Assembly (NCBI GenBank): GCA_037952775.1
Contig: JBANAY010000003.1
Coordinates: 15,996,001 to 16,060,000, forward strand
Direction of reading: 5' to 3'
Origin: Clonostachys chloroleuca
Lineage: Eukaryota > Ascomycota > Sordariomycetes > Hypocreales > Bionectriaceae
DNA length: 64,000 nucleotides
In this document: positions 1 through 11,215 of the stretch, piece by piece
Numbering within the stretch: position 1 is the first letter of the stretch
Layout of the letters: every line of letters starts with the position of its first letter
Made by a program: the position numbers and the translations under genes
Notes under the pieces: model-generated
What the model saw: the letters and a program-made list of their open reading frames with translations, nothing else
Databases searched by the model: none
What the model was told of the DNA's origin: nothing

Positions 1-644
1 CTGCTCTTCTCGTCTCTCATTAACGTGACCGAGGCCACCAACGGACGTCTGCCTCACGTTACTCACTTTGATGGCAAGGCTGAGATTGAGAAGTACATCC
101 GCGCCTGTGGCATCCCTGCCACCTTTGTCCAGCCCGGATACTTCATGGTGAACCTCACCTCGGCTATTCGCAATAGGGGAGACGGCACCTTTATCCTGAG
201 TCTGCCTATTGACGCCAACAAGGCCCAGTTCCCTCTCATGGATGTTTCAAACGACTACGGTAGGCCTCACCCAGTTAAAAGCTTACAATTTGATCACTAA
301 CAGTCCTCCAAATAGGTAAATTCGTCAAGGCCGGCATCAAGCACTTCCCAGCCACCTCGGGAAAGACCATTTACGCTGCTGGCAGCTACTACACACCCAA
401 TGAGCTCCTCAAGGAGTTCTCCGAGGTCATGGGCGTCGAAACGGCGTTTCAGAAGATTGACGCCGACACCTTCAAGTCCTTCATGACCCCCAAGGTTGCG
501 CAGGAGCTGCTTGAGAACATGCTCCTTCTCGAGGAGCCTGGATATTTTGGTGGTGCCGACCTGGCCGAGAGTCTGTCGCTGCTGGATGAGGCGCCTTGCT
601 CGTGGAAGGATTTTGTCCAAGCCAACAGGGACTGCTGGCTGTAA
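1..644 (+). CDS. NmrA-like NAD(P)-binding family protein, 3' part only
   Basis: The reading frame is open from the first base, so the N-terminal Rossmann part lies outside the window. One intron at 260-315 (GTAGGC donor, CACTAAC branch, ATAG acceptor) joins the two exons in frame and leaves 195 residues of C-terminal sequence. Visible features match the substrate-binding half of NmrA/HSCARG-like proteins: a segment predicting a stretch like ATFVQPGYFMVN, a block ending SLPIDANKAQFPLMDVSNDYG, and KFVKAGIKHF just after the intron. Family members bind NAD(P) and act as redox sensors or atypical short-chain dehydrogenases; the exact substrate cannot be read here. It converges tail to tail with the phosphoesterase-ATPase gene, with 115 bp between the stop codons. 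Confidence 0.75.
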
Positions 645-759
645 ATGCATATAGTTAATTGATAATTTAATTAATGGAGTCAAGAGCTTATTGTAATTTT
701 GGATGATTAATGTTCAAGTACTCCATCACGAGATGAGGTGTTTCCTATTCAACCTCGTC

Positions 760-3700
760 CTATTGAACACCAATCCTGCGTGCATCAACAACCAGCTCCA
801 TCCCATCCTCTCCCATCCTTGCCCGCATAACCGAGACCTTTCCTGCGTCTTCCTCTACATTCCGCTCGATCAGGAACTGACTGTGGGTGATGACGATGAT
901 CCAGCCAGCCACCGTCTGCGACATGAGCCCGCACCACCTGATCACAGCCGCCTGGCCCGCCTCGTCCAGACTGTCAAACACCTCGTCGACGAGCATATAG
1001 TGGGCGCGGTGCGCACTCCTGGCCCACATCAGCTGCATCAGTGAGAAGAAGAGCGCCAGGTCGACACGCTTGCGCTCTCCGCCCGAGCGCTTGCCGTAGG
1101 CCAGCGAGGGGTGGACAGCAAGCGTGGGCTGGAGGACAGAACCCGCGGAGGAGGAGTCGATCACCTCGTCGCCGTATTCAGGCTCTAGCAGCGACTGCAA
1201 CATCCCCTTTGCCATGCCGCGTGCGGAGTGGTTGTGATCGTACATCGTGGTGAGAATCCGCGCGAGGAGCTCGTTGAGTTCCGCCAGCGGCTTCACAAGG
1301 ACATACTCGCGGAAGTTGGTCGTCGAGGAAGGCGAAAAAGTACGACGGGTGCGCTTCCCTAGGTTGGAGGACCAAAATCTGAAAAGCTCACGGTTGGCGT
1401 CAAGCTCGTTACGTCTGGCGGTCAATGCCTTGTGTTCAGAGCGTAGCGACTGCAGAGACGACTGATCTGTTTCGACCAAGTCTGTGTACGTGGCGACGTC
1501 GCGCTGCTTGAGTGCGGCTTGCTGCTGCAGGGCCCTGAGTGACTCTTGGGCCTCGATGGTCTGCGCAAAGTGTTTCTTCAGCTTGGCGATATGGCTGATG
1601 GCGAGCTTCTCTAGAGCAATGATTCTGTCCGCCTCGTTTTCTAGGATCTGTAGCCGCGACATGCTATTCTCGATGTCTTTTCGGAGACTACCGATGGCTG
1701 CCGCTTGGTTGTGGTCTTGGGCGCTAGGTCCCTGAGAGCTGTCCTTGGGAATCTTGAATTTGTATGAGAGGCCTCTCACTACTGACAACCCGAGGTTAAG
1801 GATGAAGGTCTTCATGGCACTCAAAAACTTCTGCAGGCCTACAGGATGACCCGTAGCCATGTCCCCAAGTCTTTGACTCAAGTGTCGCTGTAGCCAGCCA
1901 AGACGTGAGGTCGAGCGTGAGGTCAGCTCATCATGCTTTTCTTCTTCTTGTATCCGAGAATAAGAGGCTTCCAGTCGCTGCAAAGTCTCCTGTCCAACGA
2001 ATATTTGTTCCTGCAAGGCCGAAATTTCAACGCGAAAGTCCACGTTGACCCCAGAGACATCGGTCGAATTCAGCAGGCCCTGTGATACCTTTTTTATGCC
2101 AAAGGGATCTTGCTTGCGATCTATGACATCTCTGTCGAGCTCGGAATGCTCTGATCCAAATTCTCTGTGGTTTTTGCCGAAAGGTCCTTGTGCATCGAGC
2201 TGTATTTCAGCAGCTGCAGAACCTTGAATCACCGTCTCCAAGGATGCAACAGCCTCTTCTGCCTCCTTTGCCTCCTCTTTGAGCCGCTTCCGTGCCCCAT
2301 CCAGATCTTTAAGCCGTCGTTTGCTATACTCCATTGTCCGGAGCAAGCCTTCCAGCATACCCTCTACCTCATCTATGTCCTTATCTAGATCCTTGAGCAA
2401 AAGCTTCGACAACTGCCCGCACTTGTCCAGTATCGATAGGCCTAGAGATTCCTCAATCAGTTCGCGCCGCTGCGTTTGGGTCGAGGTCAGAAAGCTCGCT
2501 GTGCTCTCATGGCCTAGCACCACTGTCCTGACGTACGTCTCGTAGTCGATACCAAGCAGCTCATCGACGGCAGCCTGTGTCCTCCGCGTGTCCGGGTGCT
2601 CCAGCTGCTGCTGGGGCTCGCCGTTTAGTGAGATAACGACGCGGTTACCATGAGTCTTGTGCTTTCGATATCGCGTGATGGAGTATCCGTTGGCAAACTC
2701 GAGCATAACTGAGCTGTTCCGGCCGGCACTATCGTTGACGACATCGTTTACCGCCAGCCCGCTACGAATACATCGCCCGAATTGGCACCAGATCATGGCC
2801 TCGACCAGTGTGCTCTTACCAGAGCCATTATTGCCGACCAGGAATGTCAATCCACGCCGAAGGTCCTGTCGGAAGTCAATGGTGATAGTGCCATTGACGC
2901 CAAGGAAGTTCGTGATTGAGAGCCTTCGCGGCTCGGCGACAAAGACGTGGGTCGAGGATCCTACCAGCTCAGTAGCAGTTTTTGTACCCATAGTTTGTGA
3001 TGACTTGTCAAGGAAATCCCGGAAGTCAACCTCGGCCTCGTTCTCTATATCTGTCATCTCGTGGGAGGCTTGGATTAATCGCTGGCCAACTCTGACCAGC
3101 TCATCTCGCCGTGAGAGCAGAGACTTTTCTAGCTCCAGCCCCTCTACAAACTCACGAGCTTCCGCGGCGAGGTCGAACTTTGCAATCTGAGGTTTAGTGA
3201 TAGGATCAGGACTTGACACACTGCCCCTCGTCGTGTCTGGATCCGGCACCGCCTTGGTGGGCTCATCCAAGAGTTGGACAGCTGCATCGCTTACCGGCAC
3301 AGATGAGCCGAGACCGCCGAATGACGGGCCGCCGAAAAAGCCCATGGGTGTCCAACTTCTCACGCTCCGCACACCCATCGAGAGAAGCCTGTCGCGAGCC
3401 GAGACATACTTGAGGCGGGTAAGTTCACCTAGAAGCATGACATGCTTGTCTACCACGGCATCGTGGTCGACCTGACCTTCGAGCACTTGCCGTAGGTCAG
3501 CTGTTGTATATCCGACGGCGTGCGGGTTGATGAGCATTTCTTGCTCGAGCGTTTCGGGATCGAACAAGACAACACCCCTCTGCCCATCGTTCAAATCAGA
3601 CCAGCTCAGCTGCAGGGGCGATCCCAGGTACGTGATGCTGCCATGCAAGTCGACATCGTGGTGGTCAGATCGTTCTTGGCTAATGGTCTGGTGACTGTGG

Positions 3701-4302
3701 AAATGTCCTGTGAACGTTCGAGCGAGCGAGGCAAACTGATCCGGGCCGGTTAAGCCACGGTACGTGATGGAGTTGGCTACACGAGGCTTGTCGACGCTTG
3801 TACTGACCACATGCCGCTGCGTGATGGCCTTGTTGATCGCGAGATGAGCAAAGGCAACCGTGTCGCTCGCCTCAGTAGGGCACAGAGCAGCTACGGCCTT
3901 GGTCAGCTCCTCCTGCTCCTCGCGGAACGGCAACAGCAAGACTCGCCGGCCGTCCCATTCATGGCGAGCGACGCCGCTATGCAAAGTCACGAACGGAGCT
4001 AGACGGCTAATATTGAGGGCGTCAAGGGCTGTGGTCTGGTAGTCGCGACGGTACGCGAGGTCATGGTTGCCAAGTACAATATGGACTCGTGGCACAACTT
4101 CACTGAGCTGTCCGATGAAGCGGTAACATGCAGAGAGGACATGCGTCGAGTGCATCGTGCGGCTTGTCAACAAGTCACCGCATACCACGACCCGGTCAAC
4201 TTTGTTTCGCTCCGCCGCCGTCACGATCCACTGCGCGGTCTTCCGCACCCGGTCCAGATCATGGTGCTTGAAGTGGAGGTCGCTGAGCAGTAGCCATCGC
4301 AT
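760..4302 (-). CDS. Single-chain Mre11/SbcD-like phosphoesterase fused to Rad50/SbcC-like ATPase
   Basis: An uninterrupted 1180-residue frame with no intron. The first ATG of the frame is at 4302 and is followed at once by the first catalytic motif. The N-terminal 250 residues carry the full calcineurin-like/Mre11 set: D8-x-H10 (SDLH), G42-D43, G78-N-H-D81, H153 (FAHL) and G199-H-F-H202. Residues about 290-450 are a linker with a Gly/Phe-rich patch (GFFGGPSFGG) and a helical stretch. A Rad50/SbcC head follows: Walker A GNNGSGKST near 490-498, an interrupted coiled coil of roughly 400 residues, signature SGGERKR, Walker B MLVDEVFDSLD, and a final His-switch-like ITHSQ. Mre11 and Rad50 are normally separate subunits that together process DNA ends; here both active halves sit in one polypeptide. 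No CxxC zinc hook is present between the two coiled-coil arms. A DNA-end-processing role is inferred from the domains. A nuclear Mre11-Rad50 pair presumably exists elsewhere in the genome, so this would be an extra enzyme. Confidence 0.85.
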   Translation of the reverse strand: MRWLLLSDLHFKHHDLDRVRKTAQWIVTAAERNKVDRVVVCGDLLTSRTMHSTHVLSACYRFIGQLSEVVPRVHIVLGNHDLAYRRDYQTTALDALNISRLAPFVTLHSGVARHEWDGRRVLLLPFREEQEELTKAVAALCPTEASDTVAFAHLAINKAITQRHVVSTSVDKPRVANSITYRGLTGPDQFASLARTFTGHFHSHQTISQERSDHHDVDLHGSITYLGSPLQLSWSDLNDGQRGVVLFDPETLEQEMLINPHAVGYTTADLRQVLEGQVDHDAVVDKHVMLLGELTRLKYVSARDRLLSMGVRSVRSWTPMGFFGGPSFGGLGSSVPVSDAAVQLLDEPTKAVPDPDTTRGSVSSPDPITKPQIAKFDLAAEAREFVEGLELEKSLLSRRDELVRVGQRLIQASHEMTDIENEAEVDFRDFLDKSSQTMGTKTATELVGSSTHVFVAEPRRLSITNFLGVNGTITIDFRQDLRRGLTFLVGNNGSGKSTLVEAMIWCQFGRCIRSGLAVNDVVNDSAGRNSSVMLEFANGYSITRYRKHKTHGNRVVISLNGEPQQQLEHPDTRRTQAAVDELLGIDYETYVRTVVLGHESTASFLTSTQTQRRELIEESLGLSILDKCGQLSKLLLKDLDKDIDEVEGMLEGLLRTMEYSKRRLKDLDGARKRLKEEAKEAEEAVASLETVIQGSAAAEIQLDAQGPFGKNHREFGSEHSELDRDVIDRKQDPFGIKKVSQGLLNSTDVSGVNVDFRVEISALQEQIFVGQETLQRLEASYSRIQEEEKHDELTSRSTSRLGWLQRHLSQRLGDMATGHPVGLQKFLSAMKTFILNLGLSVVRGLSYKFKIPKDSSQGPSAQDHNQAAAIGSLRKDIENSMSRLQILENEADRIIALEKLAISHIAKLKKHFAQTIEAQESLRALQQQAALKQRDVATYTDLVETDQSSLQSLRSEHKALTARRNELDANRELFRFWSSNLGKRTRRTFSPSSTTNFREYVLVKPLAELNELLARILTTMYDHNHSARGMAKGMLQSLLEPEYGDEVIDSSSAGSVLQPTLAVHPSLAYGKRSGGERKRVDLALFFSLMQLMWARSAHRAHYMLVDEVFDSLDEAGQAAVIRWCGLMSQTVAGWIIVITHSQFLIERNVEEDAGKVSVMRARMGEDGMELVVDARRIGVQ

Positions 4303-5200
4303 AGTGCCGGCCGGCGGCACTCACATTCAGCGGTCGTGAGGGAGAAGCGGAAGATGTCGTGAAACGGGGATTGGTTGATGTCGGAAGAGGGTTGAAGTGG
4401 ACTGTTGAAGTTTAACCGGATTGGTGGAGGCGGTCAGTTGCGTCACCACAATTCATATGAAAAGCATGTGGGAAAAAGAAAAAAGGATTAGAAAAGGTTC
4501 AAGTCAATGAACGATGATAATTCATAAATTTTAAATGGCAAATCTATAAGGGTGGCAGGTAAAGCAGGCGCCGAAACAGAGTGACGGACAAGTGGTGTAA
4601 AGATCCACTTGGCGAATGAGAGGATTCGCTAATGTTTGTTGGTGTTATCTGGCACATCCTCTGTGTGATTGATCAGAGGTTTGTTATCTCTCGCCTCTCG
4701 TAGGCGAGTCAGGTTTCAGGATATTGGGCAAACCAATAACCTGATCATCTGGAACCTTCTATGGAAGAGACTGCTGGCCTATATATTAGATAAAGTGCCC
4801 AGCAGCTCTTCCATGCTCATTAGCTCGATCCATATGAATACACCTATCTTCAAGTATGTTGAAGTTAGAAGCCAGTACGTATAAATCGGCGCTCTAATAT
4901 TCGATAGAAATGTACTATAATAATTTTATCTTTAAATGATATCGTAGATTAATAAAAAAAAAATCTTGGTGTTTTCGCAATATCACTATGAATAATTCAT
5001 CTTTCACCACTCTCCTCGACACAATTAAAAGAAAGAAACAAAAAACCGGCATAATCTCAGAATATGTTATAGTAGTAAATGGCGAATGAAAAATTAGGCC
5101 TCCCCAAAATTCAACTCCCTTCTATTGGCAATTTCAACTCTTTGAACTTGAACCACCACTTCTTTACGTGTTTCTTAGATTTGGATAGTCCAGGACAACC
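4303..5200. other. Intergenic region upstream of the phosphoesterase-ATPase gene
   Basis: No gene was recognised. The stretch becomes A/T-rich from about 4490 to 5060, with runs of A and short TA tracts, and leads into a kinase remnant. The first 100-200 bp must hold the promoter of the minus-strand fusion gene; no clear TATA box was identified. Confidence 0.5.
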
Positions 5201-5201
5201 A

Positions 5202-6087
5202 TTAGAAGGTGAAATCCTGATTGAATTGGACACTGCAACTTGCATCTTGAGTAAAGAGAGGAGGAAAATCGCCCATCCCTTTGGCAAATGGAGAGATAAG
5301 TCCTGAATTCTTGTCCTTCAATATCTTATCCAGTTCCGTACATACGAAATCAATCCTTTTGCGCTTGTCCAGTTCCACAACTAGCATGTGGTTTTGGAAG
5401 AAGTTGATGAAATCGCACAGCTGGGATGAGCAGCTCTTGCTTCCACGTAAATGGGAGCACCACTAAATCTAAGTGTCAAAAAAGAATTTGCGTGAGACAC
5501 ATGGATTTTGAACATACCCTAGGCACTGATTTCTTAAGATATGCTTGGTTGTCGTCACCTTGGTTGAAGAATGCATCCTCAAGAAAGCCGTCGTCGGCAG
5601 CATCTTCAAGATTTCGCAAGGTCCGGAAACCCTGTAGCTCGCGTATTTGACCATCTTCCTTTAGACAAAATTTCTCATCAATGGCATCATGTCCAAGAAG
5701 ATGCCATGTGATGAATTCTAGGTAAACACACCCCAATGCCCGGACATCATGCTTTTGGCTGAAGATGTTACTGTGGTTTGAATGGGTTTCCGGGGGCCGG
5801 CAGGTGTGACTCTATCTCATAGCGGACTCCGTGCTATGCTCACAGGACAATGGCGAATGAAAACGCATGAAAGTGAAGTCGGTGAAGTCGGCAAGGACAA
5901 GTCTATATCGGGGAACATCCCGATGTTTATCAGCACCATCTCCCCCTTGGAGATTCCTCTCTACCCGACATATATGAACACGACTGATGATAGCTGTGCT
6001 GAGTGTGATTGTGATGCACCTGGAGGAGTATTGACAGAGCTTCGTTTGGCTTATCCTACATGTCAAACTCCGCATGACATTCCACAA
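5202..6087 (-). pseudogene. Remnant of a fungal HET-associated protein kinase-like gene
   Basis: Pieces of one kinase fold lie in the right order on the minus strand but in different frames. Near 5830-5900 is VLADFTDFTFMRFHS, resembling the activation-segment start (ADFGLTRFHS in relatives). Near 5670-5750 is LGCVYLEFITWHLLG, the F-helix segment (SLGCVLLEFLTW type). Near 5330-5430 is CDFINFFQNHMLVVE followed by DKRKRIDFVC, the usual C-terminal end of these kinases. Between the second and third pieces the expected HPSC motif is in another frame, so at least one frameshift is present. No start codon or intact N-lobe was found. The same kinase type is present, also broken, at 11.2-13.0 kb. The family is common next to HET and NLR genes in ascomycetes. 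Function is lost or not supportable here. Confidence 0.6.
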
Positions 6088-6286
6088 TTCTCTTCACGAT
6101 AGATGAGCTAGGTTTGATCGAATCCAAAAAGTCAATTGCGTACTATCTAGGGTTTGAGACCATGATCCCAGCCAGCCAAATCCGACTGCCTCAAGCAGTC
6201 GAAGTTGATATGAGATTGCCGTGTGACAGTCAAAGTACTTGCTATTTCACGCGTGCTCCGTGACTAACCAAACGCTGGTACCTTGT

Positions 6287-8036
6287 CTAGTAAACGTAGA
6301 GACTGATTGCGTTAGGGTCATCACGCAGAATCTGCTTGTTCTGCCTTTTCAGAGCGGACTTCATGATCCAGACCATGATGATGACCACAGCAGAAAAGGC
6401 CATGCAGCTGAGGAAACCTTGCATGAAACGGGGGCTGGAGCTGTCAGGCCAGAGGTAGGGAGTGTAAACGCCGTTGAGGTTTCCGAAAGAGTTGCAGATA
6501 GCCAAGGCAACAGCCTTCTTCTCGTTCGTCTGAGCAAGAGTGGCAGAGATCCAACCCAGCATAATGTTGTTAATGCCGAAACTGAAGGGGACGAACATGA
6601 AAATCGCCACAAAGCGCGCGGGAATATTGGTCGTGGAGACAGCCACGATGAACCCTGCCATAACAATACACTTCAGAACAGTGATGTGCCAGGTGCGCTC
6701 GTTGTAGCGACCAGAAGTCCACGACATGACAATGCCGAGAATCGCCGCGAGGAAGTAAGGAGGGAAGGTAAGGACCAGGGTGATGTTTGTGCTGTAGCCG
6801 AGAGTCCGCATAACAGTAGGGAGAAAAGCTGCGAAGCTGACGGAAGAAAGATGAAGGTTGTACATGAGCACGAAGACCCAGGTACGCCAGTCGACCACAC
6901 ACTGGTAAAGGCCCTTCCAGGGGCTGACCGCTCCCTCTTTCTCGGTGGTGTCGGCGACAATGCGGTTGTGAGCAAGTTCTCGCTGCTCTTGGGTGAGCCA
7001 CTTGGTCTTCAGGGGGTGGTTCGGCAAAAGGAAGAGGGAGGCAACACCGACGGCAGTGGAGAAAGTGCCCTGGATGATGTATAGCCTAGTAGAAGAGCTG
7101 TTAGTCTGATAGCTGAGAAAAGGGCGGGATCCCTGTTTTATTGGGCCTGTACGTACCAGCGCCAGCCAGCCATGCCATACCGGCCGTCCAGAGTCGAGAA
7201 GATTGCGGCGGCAATAAGACCCGAGAATGACGCAGCCAGCATGTTACCGGTGTAGAAAATAGCCATGCGCGTAGCGATTTCCTTCCTTGTGTAGAAACAC
7301 GAGAGAAGGTACAGGGCGCCTGGGTAGAAAGGGGCTTCCGCGAAGCCGAGAAGAAGTCGGAAAGCCAGCATGTGCTCGAAGTTCTGAGCGAGGAAAGTCA
7401 AGGTGCAGATGATAGACCAGACCACGCAAAAACCGCCCATGTAGAGGGAGGGTCTAACACGGTTGATGATCATATTGGAGGGAATCTGGCCGGCGATGTA
7501 GCTAGAGCAATGGTATAAGCTTTTGCATAGAAACGCCTTGGCAGAAAAGCTTTTTGAAACTCACCCAACGTTCAGGATTCCGACCAGGGTGTTGTACTCT
7601 GTCCCCTGGAGACCGAGATCTTTATCGAGACTGTTGAGCTTCGCATTGAACAGGGCATTGCGATCAAGTAGGTTGAAGCTAGAAATCGAGATCAGTCAAA
7701 ACTCTTGGTGTGTACCTAAGTTTTATACTCACAAGTACATGATCCATAGGATGGGCTGCCAAATTAGTTCGAGGTTAGCGGAAGGCAAAGTCGGGCTGAT
7801 AAAGGCGCACATACCAGCATATAGAGATCAAGCCTCTTCACAAGACTGATTTCCTTAGGATCAACTTTTGCGTGACCACCGAATTCATCGACCTTGTCTT
7901 TGGCAACCATGGGAAGGATGCCATCGCCGACGACTTCAGAGTGTTCAATGCGGTTTTCCGCAGAAACGTGGTGGGCTTCAGTCTTTTCGTCCTCTCCGGC
8001 GCGAGTGTCCGCGGGAGCAGGTTTGATGTTTGCCAT
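6287..8036 (-). CDS. MFS transporter, Dal5/allantoate permease-like (ACS family)
   Basis: Five exons joined by introns at 7086-7156, 7502-7564, 7679-7732 and 7756-7814, all with GTRNGT-type donors, give an intact 500-residue protein starting at the ATG at 8036. The N-terminal 75 residues are cytosolic and charged. The membrane part opens with the FFNLLDRNAL segment typical of anion:cation symporters, includes the loop AGQIPSNMIINRVRPS, and has the AGWRWLYIIQG segment that ends the first six helices. The second half has a further six hydrophobic segments and ends in a charged tail. Relatives import allantoate, nicotinate, pantothenate, biotin precursors or similar organic anions; the substrate cannot be deduced. 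It is divergent from the GH51 gene across 791 bp, so joint regulation is possible but not shown. Confidence 0.88.
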
Positions 8037-8827
8037 GTTCTCTGTCTTGCTGAGCGTTCAGGACTCAGTCTGCGTAAGGAGAGTGGTGAGAAGAACAAGA
8101 GTGAGGGGCTGATCGAGGTGAGAAAGAGGCAGATGAGAGAACGAGGTAAACGGTAACGATTGATACTGCCTTCTCCTTCCGTTGTCTTGTTCTGAATTCT
8201 CATCAAAGTCGTGATGAGAGCTGGCGCCTTACATAGCATTTCGGGTCCCAGCTAACTGACCACGTGGTGCCAACTAACAGATACCCCGTGGGGTAAGGGA
8301 CCAAGATTGCGGTTGCATATCGCGATGTAATCCGGGGATTCGATTCTTATTGGAGCGGTAGAGAGAAGCTTCTGGGCGAGCCCCGCGGATCGGCGAGTTC
8401 CCGAGTCAGTTAAGCTTAAAAACTAGGAAAGAGACCGAATCTTAGGGCACAGCAAGCTCTCTGGGTGGCGCGGCTAATGATCTTTGACGGGGACATGGAC
8501 TGACATTCCTGACGATCTGCTTCACGCTCCGCATAACTCCGCTTCATCTCCCCGCGTCATATAATTGGCGCGACTAACAAAGAGAGGCTCGTCTTGGCAG
8601 TAGGCTCAAGTTGGAGTCGCCATTATCCATCGAAACGACTCCCTGCATCAGCTTTTGCCGCGAGAGGGGGGCTGCGCGGCGAGAGAAAGGCGACCAAGGC
8701 CTCCTATTTCTTACCCAGTCTGCCGTATCCTTGCGATCATTGATGTCTTATTTGATATCTATCTTTCTCTTTCCCTACAACCCGAGCCACCGAGCAAGTC
8801 AGCGTCGCGAGCGAGACAATTGGCAAG
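8037..8827. promoter_or_regulatory. Shared upstream region of the MFS permease and GH51 genes
   Basis: The 791 bp between two divergent start codons must hold both promoters. It contains GGCTAA at 8472-8477, a match to the XlnR/Xyr1/AraR-type site that controls many hemicellulase genes, and a CreA-like GTGGGG around 8288-8294. These are short matches that also arise by chance, and binding is an inference. No other gene was recognised in the interval. Confidence 0.35.
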
Positions 8828-10698
<1,871 letters not shown>

Positions 10699-11215
10699 GC
10701 TAAAATATCACTGTTCCGCGTCTGATAGATTTGAACGATAGTAGATAAATAGATAAAATTCTCAGCTTGAAGCTTTACCCCAATAGCTTTCATGGTGAGT
10801 AACTTGCTCTAGGTATTATTCCCAGGGAATCTGACCCGAGAACTTCCTGGGTTATAATATTAGGATTATAGGTAGTCTATATATTCAGATCGGATTCCTT
10901 TAGCTCAGCTATTTATACTAATTAGTTAGAAATAACCCAAGGATTAGAGTTAAGATTGTAAGAATATAAACTTACTTTTTTATATACTATATAAAGAATA
11001 TAAGTCAAATATATAATATATATTATAATTCTCATATAATATATTTACTATTATAAAACAACTATTAAGTATTTATAAAATATAACTACTAAGATAACAA
11101 CTATAGAGAAATATATTTATTTTATAAAGAAGTACTAAATATTTATTTACTTATTATATAAAGATCAGACCGCTCATTTCCGAATATCTAAACGCCAAAC
11201 AATCGAACTTGACGA
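10699..11215. repeat. A/T-only island, RIP-like
   Basis: From about 10755 and most strongly from 10960 to 11160 the sequence is almost pure A/T with many TATA and TTTATA words, unlike the roughly balanced composition around it. It begins right after the GH51 gene and ends at the start of the decayed kinase gene. C-to-T mutation in repeats (RIP) leaves such TpA-rich DNA in ascomycetes, so a mutated repeat or transposon relic is likely. No element ends or open frames remain. Confidence 0.55.
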
